Assembly: GCF_900116855.1 (NCBI RefSeq)
Contig: NZ_UETD01000006.1
Location: forward strand, 1 to 64,000
Reading direction: 5' to 3'
From: Ruminococcus flavefaciens
GTDB lineage: Bacteria; Bacillota; Clostridia; Oscillospirales; Ruminococcaceae
DNA length: 64,000 nt
Of this stretch, positions 35,650 through 46,100 are shown in pieces. Made by a program: the position numbers and the translations under genes. Every line of letters starts with the position of its first letter. Positions within the stretch are counted from its first letter, which is position 1. The notes beneath the pieces are model-generated. The model made no database searches. It was not told the DNA's origin and saw only the letters and a program-made list of their open reading frames with translations.

Positions 35650-36008
35650 TTGACCGACCTCCGATACTAAACCGACCGCCGTAAAACACTGCGGTCATCT
35701 TAGAAAAATTATACCATAGAGGAGGTCAATTGTCAACGCTTTTCCACTCTAAAACTTTTATCCGATAAAACTCGGATTTTCGTGTGATCTTTGCTTCTTC
35801 ACGTTTTTTTAATATCTAACTCAAAAACGAAGCGCCGCCCCTTCCGTTTGTTGAATTTGTACAACAAAAAATAACATTCCAAAACAAGCATTGTATTATT
35901 CACACTGTGTTCATAGAATGTTTATCATTATGGTCATTTCTTGTGGTATAATTATCATGTATAAAATATAATCTGACGCAGGCTTTTGCCTGTTCGGAGG
36001 GGATATGC
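35650..36008. promoter_or_regulatory. Divergent intergenic region between aroB and the EAL gene
   Basis: Minus strand: TTGACA (35731-35736), 17-bp spacer, TATAAT (35708-35713), a consensus promoter for the aro operon. Its roughly 50-base leader contains a GACCGC/GCGGTC hairpin at 35674-35696. Plus strand: TGGTATAAT (35945-35952... extended -10) about 60 bp before the EAL gene, without a clear -35, followed by a CGGAGGGG ribosome site. The middle (35740-35900) has no recognisable element. Confidence 0.65.
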
Positions 36009-37691
36009 ATGAATACAAACGAGTATCTGACAGCTATTGAAAAGTTTATCAGCGGGATGTATGTCATTCCCGATACACTTGCGCCCGCTTCCACAGAAGC
36101 AATGGAGGATCTGTGCTATGTTCTCAAGATAGGCAAGATCGATTTCATTGCCTATGACAATGAGGCTTCGGAACATATGGGGCTGTTCAGAAGCTACTGC
36201 TTTTACGACTGTGGGGGCAGTTCTGACGGTGATTACATCACAAGGCGTCTTATCACGCCCGATGACAATATAGCAGTATACAAGATCATCCACCGCGACG
36301 GCACTGACGAGTGGACTGAGCTGGACCGCGGCAGGATCGAGGTCTTTATCTCTCTGCTCAGCACCTTCAACGCCAGAGGAAGGCTTCTGAAGTTGACTCA
36401 CAGGCTCACCTTTTTCGACAGTGAGCTGGATATGTACAACCTCAGACAGTTCATGAAAACTGTGAGAGTGCTCTGCAAGGCGGAAAGAATAGACGAATTT
36501 ACCGCAGTATACTTCAATCTGAAGCGCTTTTCCATTGTCAATCAGCAGATAGGCCGCGAAAACGGCACCCGTGTCATGAAAAAGTTCATCGGTATGATAG
36601 ATGAGCTCCTTGACCACGAAAACGAGTTCGTATGCCGTATCGGCGGAGACAATTTCATAATAATCCTTGCAGACGAAAAGCTTGAGTCTGTACTGAAGCT
36701 CCTCAGCGGTGTAGGAATCACCATCGACGACAACAAATCAGAGCGTATATTTATCTCCGCTACCGTCGGAGTTTACGTCATTCCCGATATGGACAGCTTT
36801 GTCCTTCCCACGGATATCATGGACAGAGTTAGCATGGCTTTCCATATCGCAAAACTCACTCAGGATGTGGTCTTCTTTGACGACGCTCTCCTCACAAGTA
36901 GCAAACGCCATAACGATATCACAGCCAGCTTCCCAAAGGCTCTTGCAGACGAGGAGTTCCTCGTCTACTATCAGCCAAAGGTTTCCCTTGACGGTCGGAA
37001 TATCGCAGGTGCAGAGGCGCTCTCACGCTGGTACCACAACGGCAGACTTATCTCTCCTGCGGATTTCATTCCCGTCCTCGAACAGGGACGCGATATCTGC
37101 AAGCTTGACTTCTATGTCCTCGACAAAGTGTGCAGGGATATCAGAAGATGGCTTGACACCGGCAGAAATGTCGTGAGGATATCTGTTAACCTGTCAAGAC
37201 GTCATCTCTCGGATATGGACCTGCTGGACCGTATAGTCAAGATAATCGACAAACATAAGGTCCCCCATGAGCTCATCGAGATAGAGCTCACAGAGACCAC
37301 TACCGATGTGGAGTTCAAAGACCTGAAACGTACTATAAGCGGTCTCCAGCAGACTGGTATATCGACCTCTGTGGACGACTTCGGCATAGGTTACTCCTCA
37401 CTTAACCTTATAAAGGAGCTTCCGTGGAACGTGCTGAAGCTGGACAAGAGCCTGCTGCCCGACAAGAACAATAACAATGACGAGCAGAAAGGCATCATGT
37501 TCAAATACATCGTCGCCATGGCTCAGGAAATGGGGCTGGAATGCATCGCCGAGGGCGTTGAGACCAAGGAGCACGTCGATCTCCTCACCTCAAACTCCTG
37601 TAAGCTTGCACAGGGATATTACTTCGACAAGCCCCTGCCCGTTGAGGAATTCGAGACCAGACTGGACGCAAATTACATCTACGATATATAA
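36009..37691 (+). CDS. Degenerate-GGDEF / EAL c-di-GMP phosphodiesterase
   Basis: This 560-residue soluble protein has an N-terminal domain of about 120 residues with no recognised fold, then a GGDEF-like domain about 130-300 whose signature is GGDNF (212-216), and an EAL domain about 310-555. EAL residues look intact: EAL at 336-338, ELTETTTD near 426-433, DDFGIGYSS at 456-464, and IAEGVETKEH. It probably hydrolyses cyclic di-GMP, with the altered GGDEF acting as a GTP or regulatory site. No membrane span is seen. It stands alone, with a terminator at 37696. Confidence 0.9.
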   Translation: MNTNEYLTAIEKFISGMYVIPDTLAPASTEAMEDLCYVLKIGKIDFIAYDNEASEHMGLFRSYCFYDCGGSSDGDYITRRLITPDDNIAVYKIIHRDGTDEWTELDRGRIEVFISLLSTFNARGRLLKLTHRLTFFDSELDMYNLRQFMKTVRVLCKAERIDEFTAVYFNLKRFSIVNQQIGRENGTRVMKKFIGMIDELLDHENEFVCRIGGDNFIIILADEKLESVLKLLSGVGITIDDNKSERIFISATVGVYVIPDMDSFVLPTDIMDRVSMAFHIAKLTQDVVFFDDALLTSSKRHNDITASFPKALADEEFLVYYQPKVSLDGRNIAGAEALSRWYHNGRLISPADFIPVLEQGRDICKLDFYVLDKVCRDIRRWLDTGRNVVRISVNLSRRHLSDMDLLDRIVKIIDKHKVPHELIEIELTETTTDVEFKDLKRTISGLQQTGISTSVDDFGIGYSSLNLIKELPWNVLKLDKSLLPDKNNNNDEQKGIMFKYIVAMAQEMGLECIAEGVETKEHVDLLTSNSCKLAQGYYFDKPLPVEEFETRLDANYIYDI

Positions 37692-37695
37692 CTAA

Positions 37696-37720
37696 CAGGC
37701 TGCCTTTTTACGGCAGCCTG
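37696..37720 (+). terminator. Terminator of the EAL protein gene
   Basis: CAGGCTGCC and GGCAGCCTG arms lie 4 bp after the stop, followed by AAATTTTGG. The stem is good, the T-tract short. Confidence 0.6.
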
Positions 37721-37731
37721 AAATTTTGGTA

Positions 37732-37761
37732 TTGACATTTTGTATTATTATGTGTTATAAT
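37732..37761 (+). promoter_or_regulatory. Promoter of the tRNA-Leu gene
   Basis: TTGACA (37732-37737), 18-bp spacer and TATAAT (37756-37761), 11 bp before the tRNA 5' end. Confidence 0.75.
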
Positions 37762-37772
37762 TACAATAATGC

Positions 37773-37859
37773 GCCGGTGTGATGGAATTGGCAGACGTGC
37801 GAGACTCAAAATCTCGTGGTGGCAACACCGTGCGGGTTCGACCCCCGCCACCGGCACCA
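37773..37859 (+). tRNA. tRNA-Leu (anticodon CAA)
   Basis: This 87-nt class II tRNA has acceptor arms GCCGGTG and CACCGGC and a D-arm with GGAATTGGCAGAC. The anticodon stem CGAGA/TCTCG surrounds the loop CTCAAAA, which gives anticodon CAA and reads UUG. It has the long variable arm typical of leucine tRNAs, a T-arm with GGTTCGACCCC, and an encoded ACCA end. It has its own promoter and stands alone. Confidence 0.95.
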
Positions 37860-37978
37860 GCACAGTGCCTGTGCGCCCGACCACGTTGACGCTCGCAGGC
37901 TCGCTCACTATTATCAGAAAAGATAGCTGCACATCGCTTACGGCAGTCTCATCAGTTTTCTACAGCTTACACAGCAGG

Positions 37979-38010
37979 ACAGGTTCTTGTATTCAGGAGC
38001 CTGTTTTTTC
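37979..38010 (+). terminator. Terminator downstream of tRNA-Leu
   Basis: ACAGGTTCTTG pairs with CAGGAGCCTGT, with G-T wobble, then TTTTTTC. It ends the tRNA transcript. Between the tRNA and here (37860-37978) I see nothing coding. Confidence 0.7.
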
Positions 38011-38075
38011 ATTTGTGTTCCCGTCCTCCCCGTATATAAATGTCTGATTCTATCCGCGAATGAAGATTATATAAT

Positions 38076-38110
38076 AAAAAACCGCAGAATATCCCTGATC
38101 TGCGGTTTTT
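38076..38110. terminator. Bidirectional terminator at the end of the PKS operon
   Basis: AAAAACCGCAGA pairs with TCTGCGGTTTTT around a ten-base loop, with A/T runs on both sides. It lies 21 bp after the last PKS stop on the minus strand. Confidence 0.85.
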
Positions 38111-38131
38111 CTTATATTTATACCATGATGA

Positions 38132-41100
38132 TCACAGAAGATCTGTAAGATACTTGTCAAGATCATCAAGATCTGTTTCGTCGTCAATGCCTTTTAGCAT
38201 TTCAAGTACGCTCTTTTCACTATCTCCCGATGAGCTTTCCTGTATGATATGATCTCCTCCTATGAGCTGTGACGCCTTTTTGACGGAATTATAGTCATAG
38301 AGCTCAGATGCATCAACAGATACGTCATAGGTATCCTTCATTCTTCTCGACAGTTCTATCATATTGATAGAATCCATGCCAAGATCGCTGAAGCTGTCAT
38401 TTATGTCTATATCAGATGAAGGAAGATGAAGTATCTCGCTTATGATAGAAGTAAGCCCCTCGTATATATCCTGCATATCTTCTTTTTCAGCTTCCGGTCC
38501 TTCCGTTGAAACGTTCTGTACAGGTATTTCCTTACGCTCCGGCACTATCCTATCGTTCCCTGTTCTTTCTGATATGAGCCTTGCTATTCTTTCCGGTGTC
38601 GAATAATCATATAGTTCCGATGCATCTATATCCAGCATATGATCATTGTTGATAATCCTTGACAGCTCCACCATATTTATGGAATCTATGCCCAGATCAT
38701 GCAATGTGATATCGCTGTCTATTTCGCTCTCGGGTATATGCAGAATACCGGAAATAACCGAAACTACATATTCCAGCATACCACTGTCCTGTTTTTTCTC
38801 TGCCGATGTATTGTCGAGAGGCTGCAGCTCAATGCTTTCCCTCTTCAATGCAGGGGAAACTACTTGCTTATTAAGTTCAAGCACAGCTGCACTGTCAGAA
38901 CGGACTGCTGAAGATTTTGACACACTGTCGCTGATAAGCCTGTCTATTCTCTGTCTTGATTCAGCGGTGGTTATGGTCTCTCTGTGCATTTCGAGTTCAA
39001 GCTCAATGGCAGCTTTAAGATCATCACGATACTTCTGACCGAGACCGTGTTTAAGCACAGCAAGCGATCTTGATGTCTTGCCGGCGATCTCACGGGCTAT
39101 GCTGACCGCTCTGGTCATAACATCTTCCTGATCCTCGAATATTACACCCGTACATCTTGTGCTCAGTTCTTTTCCTGTGTATATATGAGCTGTGTACATC
39201 ATCTCATTTGCAAGCAGGTCGCCAAGCTTGTGCCTTAGCAGGAAAGTGGAACCCAGTCCGGGAGTAAAGCCGTACTTCATGAAGTTTGCACTGTAGGAAC
39301 CCTGATTTGAAAGTATGACTATATCGCCGTACAGTCCGAATATCAGACCGCCTCCGAAGGCATATCCTTGTATCGCCGATATAACAGGAATATCCAGTTC
39401 GGCAAAGCCACTGTATATTACGGCGCCGTCTGCATCGGAAAACTCATTATCACCGTTTGCAAGACTCATCAGTTCCTCTTTGCTTCCGCCCATGGAGAAT
39501 ATATTACCATATCCCGTTACTATAAGAGCCTTCAGTCTCTTATCCTGCTTTACCTGAGATAGCTTTTCGGAGATACAACTCAGAAATGACTTGGTGAACA
39601 TATTCTTCTGCTCTGTATAATTCAGATGAAGCACACATATCTCATCTGTGATGTATTCAAGGAATACCGTCTCGGAAACATCCGTATTCACAGAAGGTAT
39701 ATATTTATATGACTTCTTCTCTGCCGTGTGCTTGGTATCAGGCTTTTTCTGACAGAAGGAATCGAACCAGTAATCGCGGTGCATGAAGGGTTCGGGCGGA
39801 AGGTCAGCTGTAAAGAATCTGCGTCCGCCATTAAGACTGCTCCAGTCCGCGTGCCCCCCTTCACACCATGTGCAAGCTGTTCTCACTGTTATATCACTGT
39901 CGGGTATTTCTGCCGAAGCATTGATGCATCCGGCTCCCGTCACAGTATCGGACAGGCAGGAAAGCAATTCTTCGGCTCTGCTGAATACTATTGCGAGCCT
40001 GTGCTCATATTCCTCACGCTTAAGCTGAAGAGTGCTGCACATATCTGCTAAAAAAGGTCTGTCAAGCTCTGAGGCTCGTTTATCCGCAAGAAATGTCCTG
40101 AATTGCTCTGCTTTCTTCATCAGACGCTGCTCTGTCTTCGCCGAAAGAACAAAGACGTATCTATCCGTTCCTTTATCACCGGTCAAACTGCGCTTTTCCG
40201 GAGCTTCTTCAAGGATCACGAACGCATTTGCTCCACCGAAGCCGAATGAACTTACTGTGGCTCGCCTGATTTTTTCAGTGCTCCACTGACGCAGCTCTGT
40301 ATTAACATAGAATGGCGTCTCGGAAAGCTTCAGATAAGGGTTTTCGTTACTGTAATTGATATGGGGTACAAGAGTCTTTTCTCTCAGACACATTATGACC
40401 TTTATCATGCTGGCTATTCCCGATGCAGGTTCCAGATGTCCGATATTGTTTTTCAGTGAGCCTATTGCTACAGTACCGCGGCTTTCAACGCCGAAATGCT
40501 CATATGCTCTTTTCAGCGCTCTTACCTCGATTGGGTCGCCAAGCTTTGTGCCTGTACCGTGGAGTTCCATATACGATACAGTATCAGGAGATATTCCTGC
40601 TTTCTCAAAAGTGTCGGTAACAAGACTTAGCTGTGCCTCCTCATTGGGAGAGGTAATTGACTGCGCCCTTCCTCCGTGATTGACACCGCTTGCCTTTATG
40701 ACGGCAAGTACATTGTCGCCATCCCTGACAGCCTTATCCAGCGGCTTGAGAATGATCGCTCCTATACCTTCACCCTTTACATATCCGTCAGCGCTCTCGT
40801 CAAGGGCAGAGCATATATTCTTAGGCGAAATTATGCCCATACTGTCTGCCATAGTGAATGAATTGGCGTTCAGCAGAAGACTTACTCCGCCTGCAACTGC
40901 CATCTCACATTCACCGTTCCTTACCGAGTCAGCTGCTCTGTGTACTGCTGTGAGGCTGGACGAGCAGGCTGTATTCACGGATTCGCTCGGCCCGTGAAGA
41001 TCAAATATGTACGAAAGATAATTGCTGAGCATTGTAGGATCAGTTCCGATTACCGAAGAACCGTCAAGTATCCCCTTCTGCATGAGGATATTCTTATAGT

Positions 41101-43156
41101 CACAGTGCTGAACTCCTGTGAATACGCCGACTTTTTCACCCTCAAGGTCACTTAATCTGTAACCTGCTCTCTCAAAAGCCTTCCATACGACCTCAATATA
41201 AAGTCTCTGCTGTGGATCCATATTATCACAGTTGCGTGGAGTGATACCGAAGAATTCACCATCAAAGCCCTTGATCCTGTCAATGAAGCAAGCTTTTATA
41301 TCCGTCCCTTCTTTGAAACAACCATCTGTAAGCCTTTCAGCGGGGACGCTCTTTACACTGCATCTTCCCTTTGTAAGATTATCCCAGAACTCCAATATAT
41401 CGTCTGCATCAGGCATTATGCACTCTGCACCGATAACAGCTACATCGTTGCATTTCACCGCTCTGTCACTGCATACAGCCGATACTTCTTTATCAAGCAA
41501 AAATGTATCAGTTCTGTCGTCAAGAAAGGCAAATGGATCCATATCGGAAGCAGCATTTATTTCGCTGTTCTCCTTTACAGCTGCATATTCCTTTGCCACC
41601 TTTTCGGCAAGCAGCTTCAGGTTCGTACACGAAAAAAAGTCTATGGGCAGTATTTCAAGCCCGAAACTCTTATTTATCTGCGCCGCAAATTCTCTGAAGG
41701 ATATAGAATCAAATCCCATTTCGCTGAAATTTCTGGTCTCGCTTATCCTTTCAGGCTCAAGATCTATTACTTTATAGATTATATTCCTGAGCTCTGACGA
41801 AATATCATCGGCTCCACTGTAATAATTCTTTTCAGACATTTTTTTCACCTCTGAACTATCCTTCTTTTTTATTATCAACAGATCTGTGTGTTCATCATCT
41901 GTCATAAGGTCAAACAATAATGCCGCTCCCTCTTCATCTTCGAGGTAATCCGACTTATTCATTGCAAGGTAGGCAGCCTCACTGCCCTTCTCCATGTGCA
42001 TACCGCCGTTTCTCCACAGCGGCCATGCCGCTGAGATCACCCTTGCAGGAATGCCGCTGCGTCTGAAGTACTTATCCGCATAATCGGCGAATACATCGGT
42101 AAATCGGTTTATCAGTGAATAGTCAACCTGTCCCAGATCTCCGAAAAACGCCGAAGAGGAGGAGAACAGTATCAGTCGGTCGACCGGGTGCTTACAGGCA
42201 TAATCAAACAGACCGAAGGCTCCGCTGAGCTTGGGGGCAAAAACACATTCCATGTCCTCTTTGTTCTTGCTGATGAAGTACTTTCCGTCGTTGTTGCCTG
42301 CGGTATTAATTATAGCCGCACATCTGCTGTATCCTGCAACAGCTTCTGACAGTACCGCTTCAAATCTGCTGCTGTTGTTTATATCACATTTGATAAAGCT
42401 TATCCTTCCGCTGTATCTTTCTATAAGTTCATCTATCTGTCTGTTTCTGCTTCGGCTGATAAGTATTATACCTGCTCTGCACCTTTCGGCGACGGCTCTC
42501 GCTAATATGCCCGCGATCCTGCCGGATGCTCCTGTGATAACAACGGCTGAATCACTGTCAAGCGTCAGGAAGCTTCCGTGTCCCGCACCTGCGCTGCAGC
42601 ATGGCACCATGCTCTTTATGAATCGCTTGCCGCCGCTGTAAACTACTGTACTGTCAGTAAAGCCTTTCTCATTAAGCTCGGACACGAAGATATCATGGGT
42701 AAGGTCTGTATCCTTGTCAATTCCCACTGTCTTTACCTTCAGCTCTCCACCGATTATTGCAGCCGACCTGCCTATCGGAGCAAGTGCCTCATTATACGGC
42801 AGGATGTCATCTCCCGTTTTATAGAATACTATCAAACGTGATCCTGATTTTTTTTCAAACACAACCTTTTTTACAAGAGCAAGAAGCTTCAGATAGTATT
42901 CTCTTATGTCACTCACACTGCCTGCATCGGCTGCGGTATCATCAAAGATGACTATATCTATATCTTTACCGCCTGTCATGGAAACGGATATATACGCGTT
43001 AAGCTCATCAATGCTGTTGCAGCAGATCATATCATGTCCGATATCGAATGCTGCAAACGCTTTTCCTGATATATCACATATTACTGTCTCTCGACCGAGT
43101 TCAACATATTCCCTGACGGGCTGCTCTGTCAGTTGCTCATTATAAATCTCTATCAT
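38132..43156 (-). CDS. Trans-AT PKS protein: KR-ACP-KS-ECH2-ACP-ACP
   Basis: This 1674-residue megasynthase component has: KR about 1-430 with structural half first, NADPH loop TGASGRIAG at 208-216 and catalytic Tyr346; ACP about 452-525 (Ser484 in GFDS); KS about 570-985 (Cys731 in TACSSS, His866 in HGTGT, His907 in NNIGHLE); ECH2-type crotonase domain about 1160-1410 with the PksI-like NFMKYGFTPGLGST; two ACPs (Ser1492, Ser1596); acidic tail to 1674. The KR completes a module whose KS lies in the preceding protein. Tandem ACPs after ECH2 are typical of HMGS-type beta-branching. It is the last gene of the operon and ends without a thioesterase. ATG follows AGAGGT, 2 bp after the previous stop. 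Confidence 0.93.
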   Translation of the reverse strand: MIEIYNEQLTEQPVREYVELGRETVICDISGKAFAAFDIGHDMICCNSIDELNAYISVSMTGGKDIDIVIFDDTAADAGSVSDIREYYLKLLALVKKVVFEKKSGSRLIVFYKTGDDILPYNEALAPIGRSAAIIGGELKVKTVGIDKDTDLTHDIFVSELNEKGFTDSTVVYSGGKRFIKSMVPCCSAGAGHGSFLTLDSDSAVVITGASGRIAGILARAVAERCRAGIILISRSRNRQIDELIERYSGRISFIKCDINNSSRFEAVLSEAVAGYSRCAAIINTAGNNDGKYFISKNKEDMECVFAPKLSGAFGLFDYACKHPVDRLILFSSSSAFFGDLGQVDYSLINRFTDVFADYADKYFRRSGIPARVISAAWPLWRNGGMHMEKGSEAAYLAMNKSDYLEDEEGAALLFDLMTDDEHTDLLIIKKKDSSEVKKMSEKNYYSGADDISSELRNIIYKVIDLEPERISETRNFSEMGFDSISFREFAAQINKSFGLEILPIDFFSCTNLKLLAEKVAKEYAAVKENSEINAASDMDPFAFLDDRTDTFLLDKEVSAVCSDRAVKCNDVAVIGAECIMPDADDILEFWDNLTKGRCSVKSVPAERLTDGCFKEGTDIKACFIDRIKGFDGEFFGITPRNCDNMDPQQRLYIEVVWKAFERAGYRLSDLEGEKVGVFTGVQHCDYKNILMQKGILDGSSVIGTDPTMLSNYLSYIFDLHGPSESVNTACSSSLTAVHRAADSVRNGECEMAVAGGVSLLLNANSFTMADSMGIISPKNICSALDESADGYVKGEGIGAIILKPLDKAVRDGDNVLAVIKASGVNHGGRAQSITSPNEEAQLSLVTDTFEKAGISPDTVSYMELHGTGTKLGDPIEVRALKRAYEHFGVESRGTVAIGSLKNNIGHLEPASGIASMIKVIMCLREKTLVPHINYSNENPYLKLSETPFYVNTELRQWSTEKIRRATVSSFGFGGANAFVILEEAPEKRSLTGDKGTDRYVFVLSAKTEQRLMKKAEQFRTFLADKRASELDRPFLADMCSTLQLKREEYEHRLAIVFSRAEELLSCLSDTVTGAGCINASAEIPDSDITVRTACTWCEGGHADWSSLNGGRRFFTADLPPEPFMHRDYWFDSFCQKKPDTKHTAEKKSYKYIPSVNTDVSETVFLEYITDEICVLHLNYTEQKNMFTKSFLSCISEKLSQVKQDKRLKALIVTGYGNIFSMGGSKEELMSLANGDNEFSDADGAVIYSGFAELDIPVISAIQGYAFGGGLIFGLYGDIVILSNQGSYSANFMKYGFTPGLGSTFLLRHKLGDLLANEMMYTAHIYTGKELSTRCTGVIFEDQEDVMTRAVSIAREIAGKTSRSLAVLKHGLGQKYRDDLKAAIELELEMHRETITTAESRQRIDRLISDSVSKSSAVRSDSAAVLELNKQVVSPALKRESIELQPLDNTSAEKKQDSGMLEYVVSVISGILHIPESEIDSDITLHDLGIDSINMVELSRIINNDHMLDIDASELYDYSTPERIARLISERTGNDRIVPERKEIPVQNVSTEGPEAEKEDMQDIYEGLTSIISEILHLPSSDIDINDSFSDLGMDSINMIELSRRMKDTYDVSVDASELYDYNSVKKASQLIGGDHIIQESSSGDSEKSVLEMLKGIDDETDLDDLDKYLTDLL

Positions 43157-43158
43157 TT

Positions 43159-46100
43159 TTACCTCTTACAGATCAGATACATTCTCTTTATGTTCATAAG
43201 TGTACTCCCGTATCCGTCACTGATCCTCAGATCGATAACGTATTTTGAATCGGATACTCTTTTTACAAGTCCGATGTGTATATTCTTTTCATCGGCAGCT
43301 GATATCTCATCATAAATGATGCAGCTTTCGACATAAGCAACAGCAAATCCCGACACAGAAGGCGCCTGAGCTCTGACAAATTTCCTAACAGCATCATGTA
43401 CCGATATTGAGACCGGAACTTCGCTGTCACTGTGCAGCGTCTCATCTGCGATATAGCTGATCTCGGCTCCGTCGGTGATCTCATCTGCATTACAGAACTC
43501 TGCCTCCGCGAAAAGATTCTTCGTGCTGCCTTCTGCAAAATAAACTCTTATATCGTGTTCAGAGATCTCTGTCTCAAAATGCTCGGCATTCACAAAAGCT
43601 GTAGGCGCTGCAAAGCGAACTGATCCTATGCAAGCTTCATCAGAGGCCCTATATCTGAATAACACATCTCCCATGATATCAAGCACTTCAAAAATGTTTA
43701 CTGTTCCGTCGCAAAAGCTCCTTCCGCGATCAATGCCGTATACACTGCGCCCCGAGAGCTGTCTGTGACTGCTGCCGTATTTCCTGCGGCGTGGCTGCAC
43801 TATGCTGTCAGGTCTGTATATCATATTATCAGCAGGATAGAACGGCAGCTCAACAAGGTCCATGCCGCACCCGGCGCCTGTGAGTTTTTCGCCCTTTCTC
43901 CATTTCTCAAGCTCAGCTGTAATTTCTTCATTTCCAAAGCCCTCACAGTAAACTGTTCCATCACTTGCACTGCCGGACGAAATGACCGAATCAATGACTC
44001 TTACAGCTTCATCTGCGCTATGAGCGTATATTCCCACTGATATATCAAGTACCGGCATCTTCCTTCTGAACGAATAGCAGATATCATCAAATCCTATATG
44101 TGATAAGGAGCTTTCTGCAAGCCGTTCCCTGATAACTGCTAAATACGTCATGAGCCTCTTGCTGCTGACTGCAGAAACCGGAAACCACTCTTTTTCACTG
44201 TGACTGTTTTGCCCCTTATTATTCATGCTGTTGTATTCACTGACTATCACATGAACATTGGCCCCGCCTGCTCCGAATGAACTTATGGCAGCTATCCTGC
44301 GCCCGTTTCTGTCAGCATTCCATTCTGTCTGTGACTGCGGGAAATAAAATGGTGTATTATCCATATCTATATTAGTGTTGATCTCTGCACTGTTCAGAGT
44401 CTTCACGATCTTCCGCTCTCGGATCATACATATCACCTTTGCCAGAGACGCGAAAAAGCTCGCTGCTTCAAGATGTCCGATATTGGTCTTTACAGAACCT
44501 ACAGGGCAGAGATCCTTCCTTTGACTTTCTCTGCGGTACACTTTATTCAATGCAGCTATCTCTATCGGGTCTCCAAGCTGTGTTCCGGTCCCGTGAGCTT
44601 CAATGTACGTTATATCCTCAGGAACAAGATCAGCGTCTGAAAGTGCCTTTTCTATGACCTCTGCCTGCTGATTTATGTCGGGAACAAGGAAGCCCTTTGA
44701 CCTTCCTGCCGTATTAACTGCAGAGGACTCTATAACAGCATAGATATGATCGTTATCTCTCACTGCGTCATCAAGCCTCTTTATTATAACAGCCGAAACA
44801 CCTTCTCCCGGTACAAAGCCGTCAGCATCCTTGCCAAATGCAGAGCATACTCCTGACCGTGACAGCATCTGCTTTCTGCACATCACTGCATACTTGTATG
44901 GGTGAGTATATATATTCACACCTCCTGCCACAGCAATATCACAGTCTCCGCTATTTATGCTCCGGCAGGCTGTATGAAATGCCACTGCACCTGATGAACA
45001 AGCTGTATCGATAGTCATTGAAGGACCGTGGAAATTGCAAAGCCACGATATCCTGTTGGATATTGACCATGGAGTTGACTGGGCTGCTGTGAAGTTTCCG
45101 CTTGTCCAGCTGTTTTCGGCATAGGAAGAAAATGTATTCGTTGTTGAGCCGACAAAAACGCCGACCTTTGAGGAACTCAGTGTCCTGCTGCTATAGCCGC
45201 TGTCCTGCAGAGCCTCGAATACCACCTCCATAAACTTTCTTTCCTGCGGATCTGTCAGCTTCGCTTCTCTTGGCGAGATACGGAACAGCTCTGTGTCAAA
45301 ACCGTATATATCATTCATAAAACCGCCTGACTTGCAGTATATTTCCTCATCAAAAAGCTTCAGCTGCTTTTCGTGCTCCTTCCAGCGCTCAGTCGGCAGG
45401 TCGGAGATCAGTGACTTTTCTCCAAGTACAGCCTGCCACAGTTCTCCGACACTTTCTGCTGAGGCAAATCTACCGCTTATGCCTATGATTGCAAGCTTTG
45501 TGCTGCGTTCATCCTTTTCAGCAGGTGCTGAGGCGCTGCCGTCGTCAGTGCAGTCATTATTATGAGATTCCGAATGCTTTCTGAGATCAGCTTTTTGCTT
45601 TATCACATATTCAGCTATCTCTTCCACAGTATTCTTCTCATACAGAATAGTCTTCGGAAGACCGCTGAAGTACTTCTCAATACAGGTATTGAAGCTGTTT
45701 ATGATGACAGAATCCGGATTAAGGGCATCAAGCTCAAAACCTTTGGTGAACATTGATATATCATAGCCTGTGACCTCTGATAGAACACGCCTTATTATAT
45801 CCTCTGCTTCTGATAAAGAATACTCGGTTGTCAATGTATCTGAACGGTGTAAAGAAGAAAATGCATTTATTCTTTCCTTGATGATCGATGTATCCTTTGT
45901 CTTTACAATATAATTGTTCAGGCTTGCAGTTTTCATTGCTGACTCAAACGCCATCGTTCCCTCTGAATCCCTGAACGGGTATATACCATATTTCTTGATA
46001 AGCTCGTCAGCATCATCCTCAGAAAGCTTCATTCCCATGTTTTCCCAGTAAGAATAATTGAAGGAAGCATATCTGCAGCTGCTGTTTTCGGCTGACTTGG

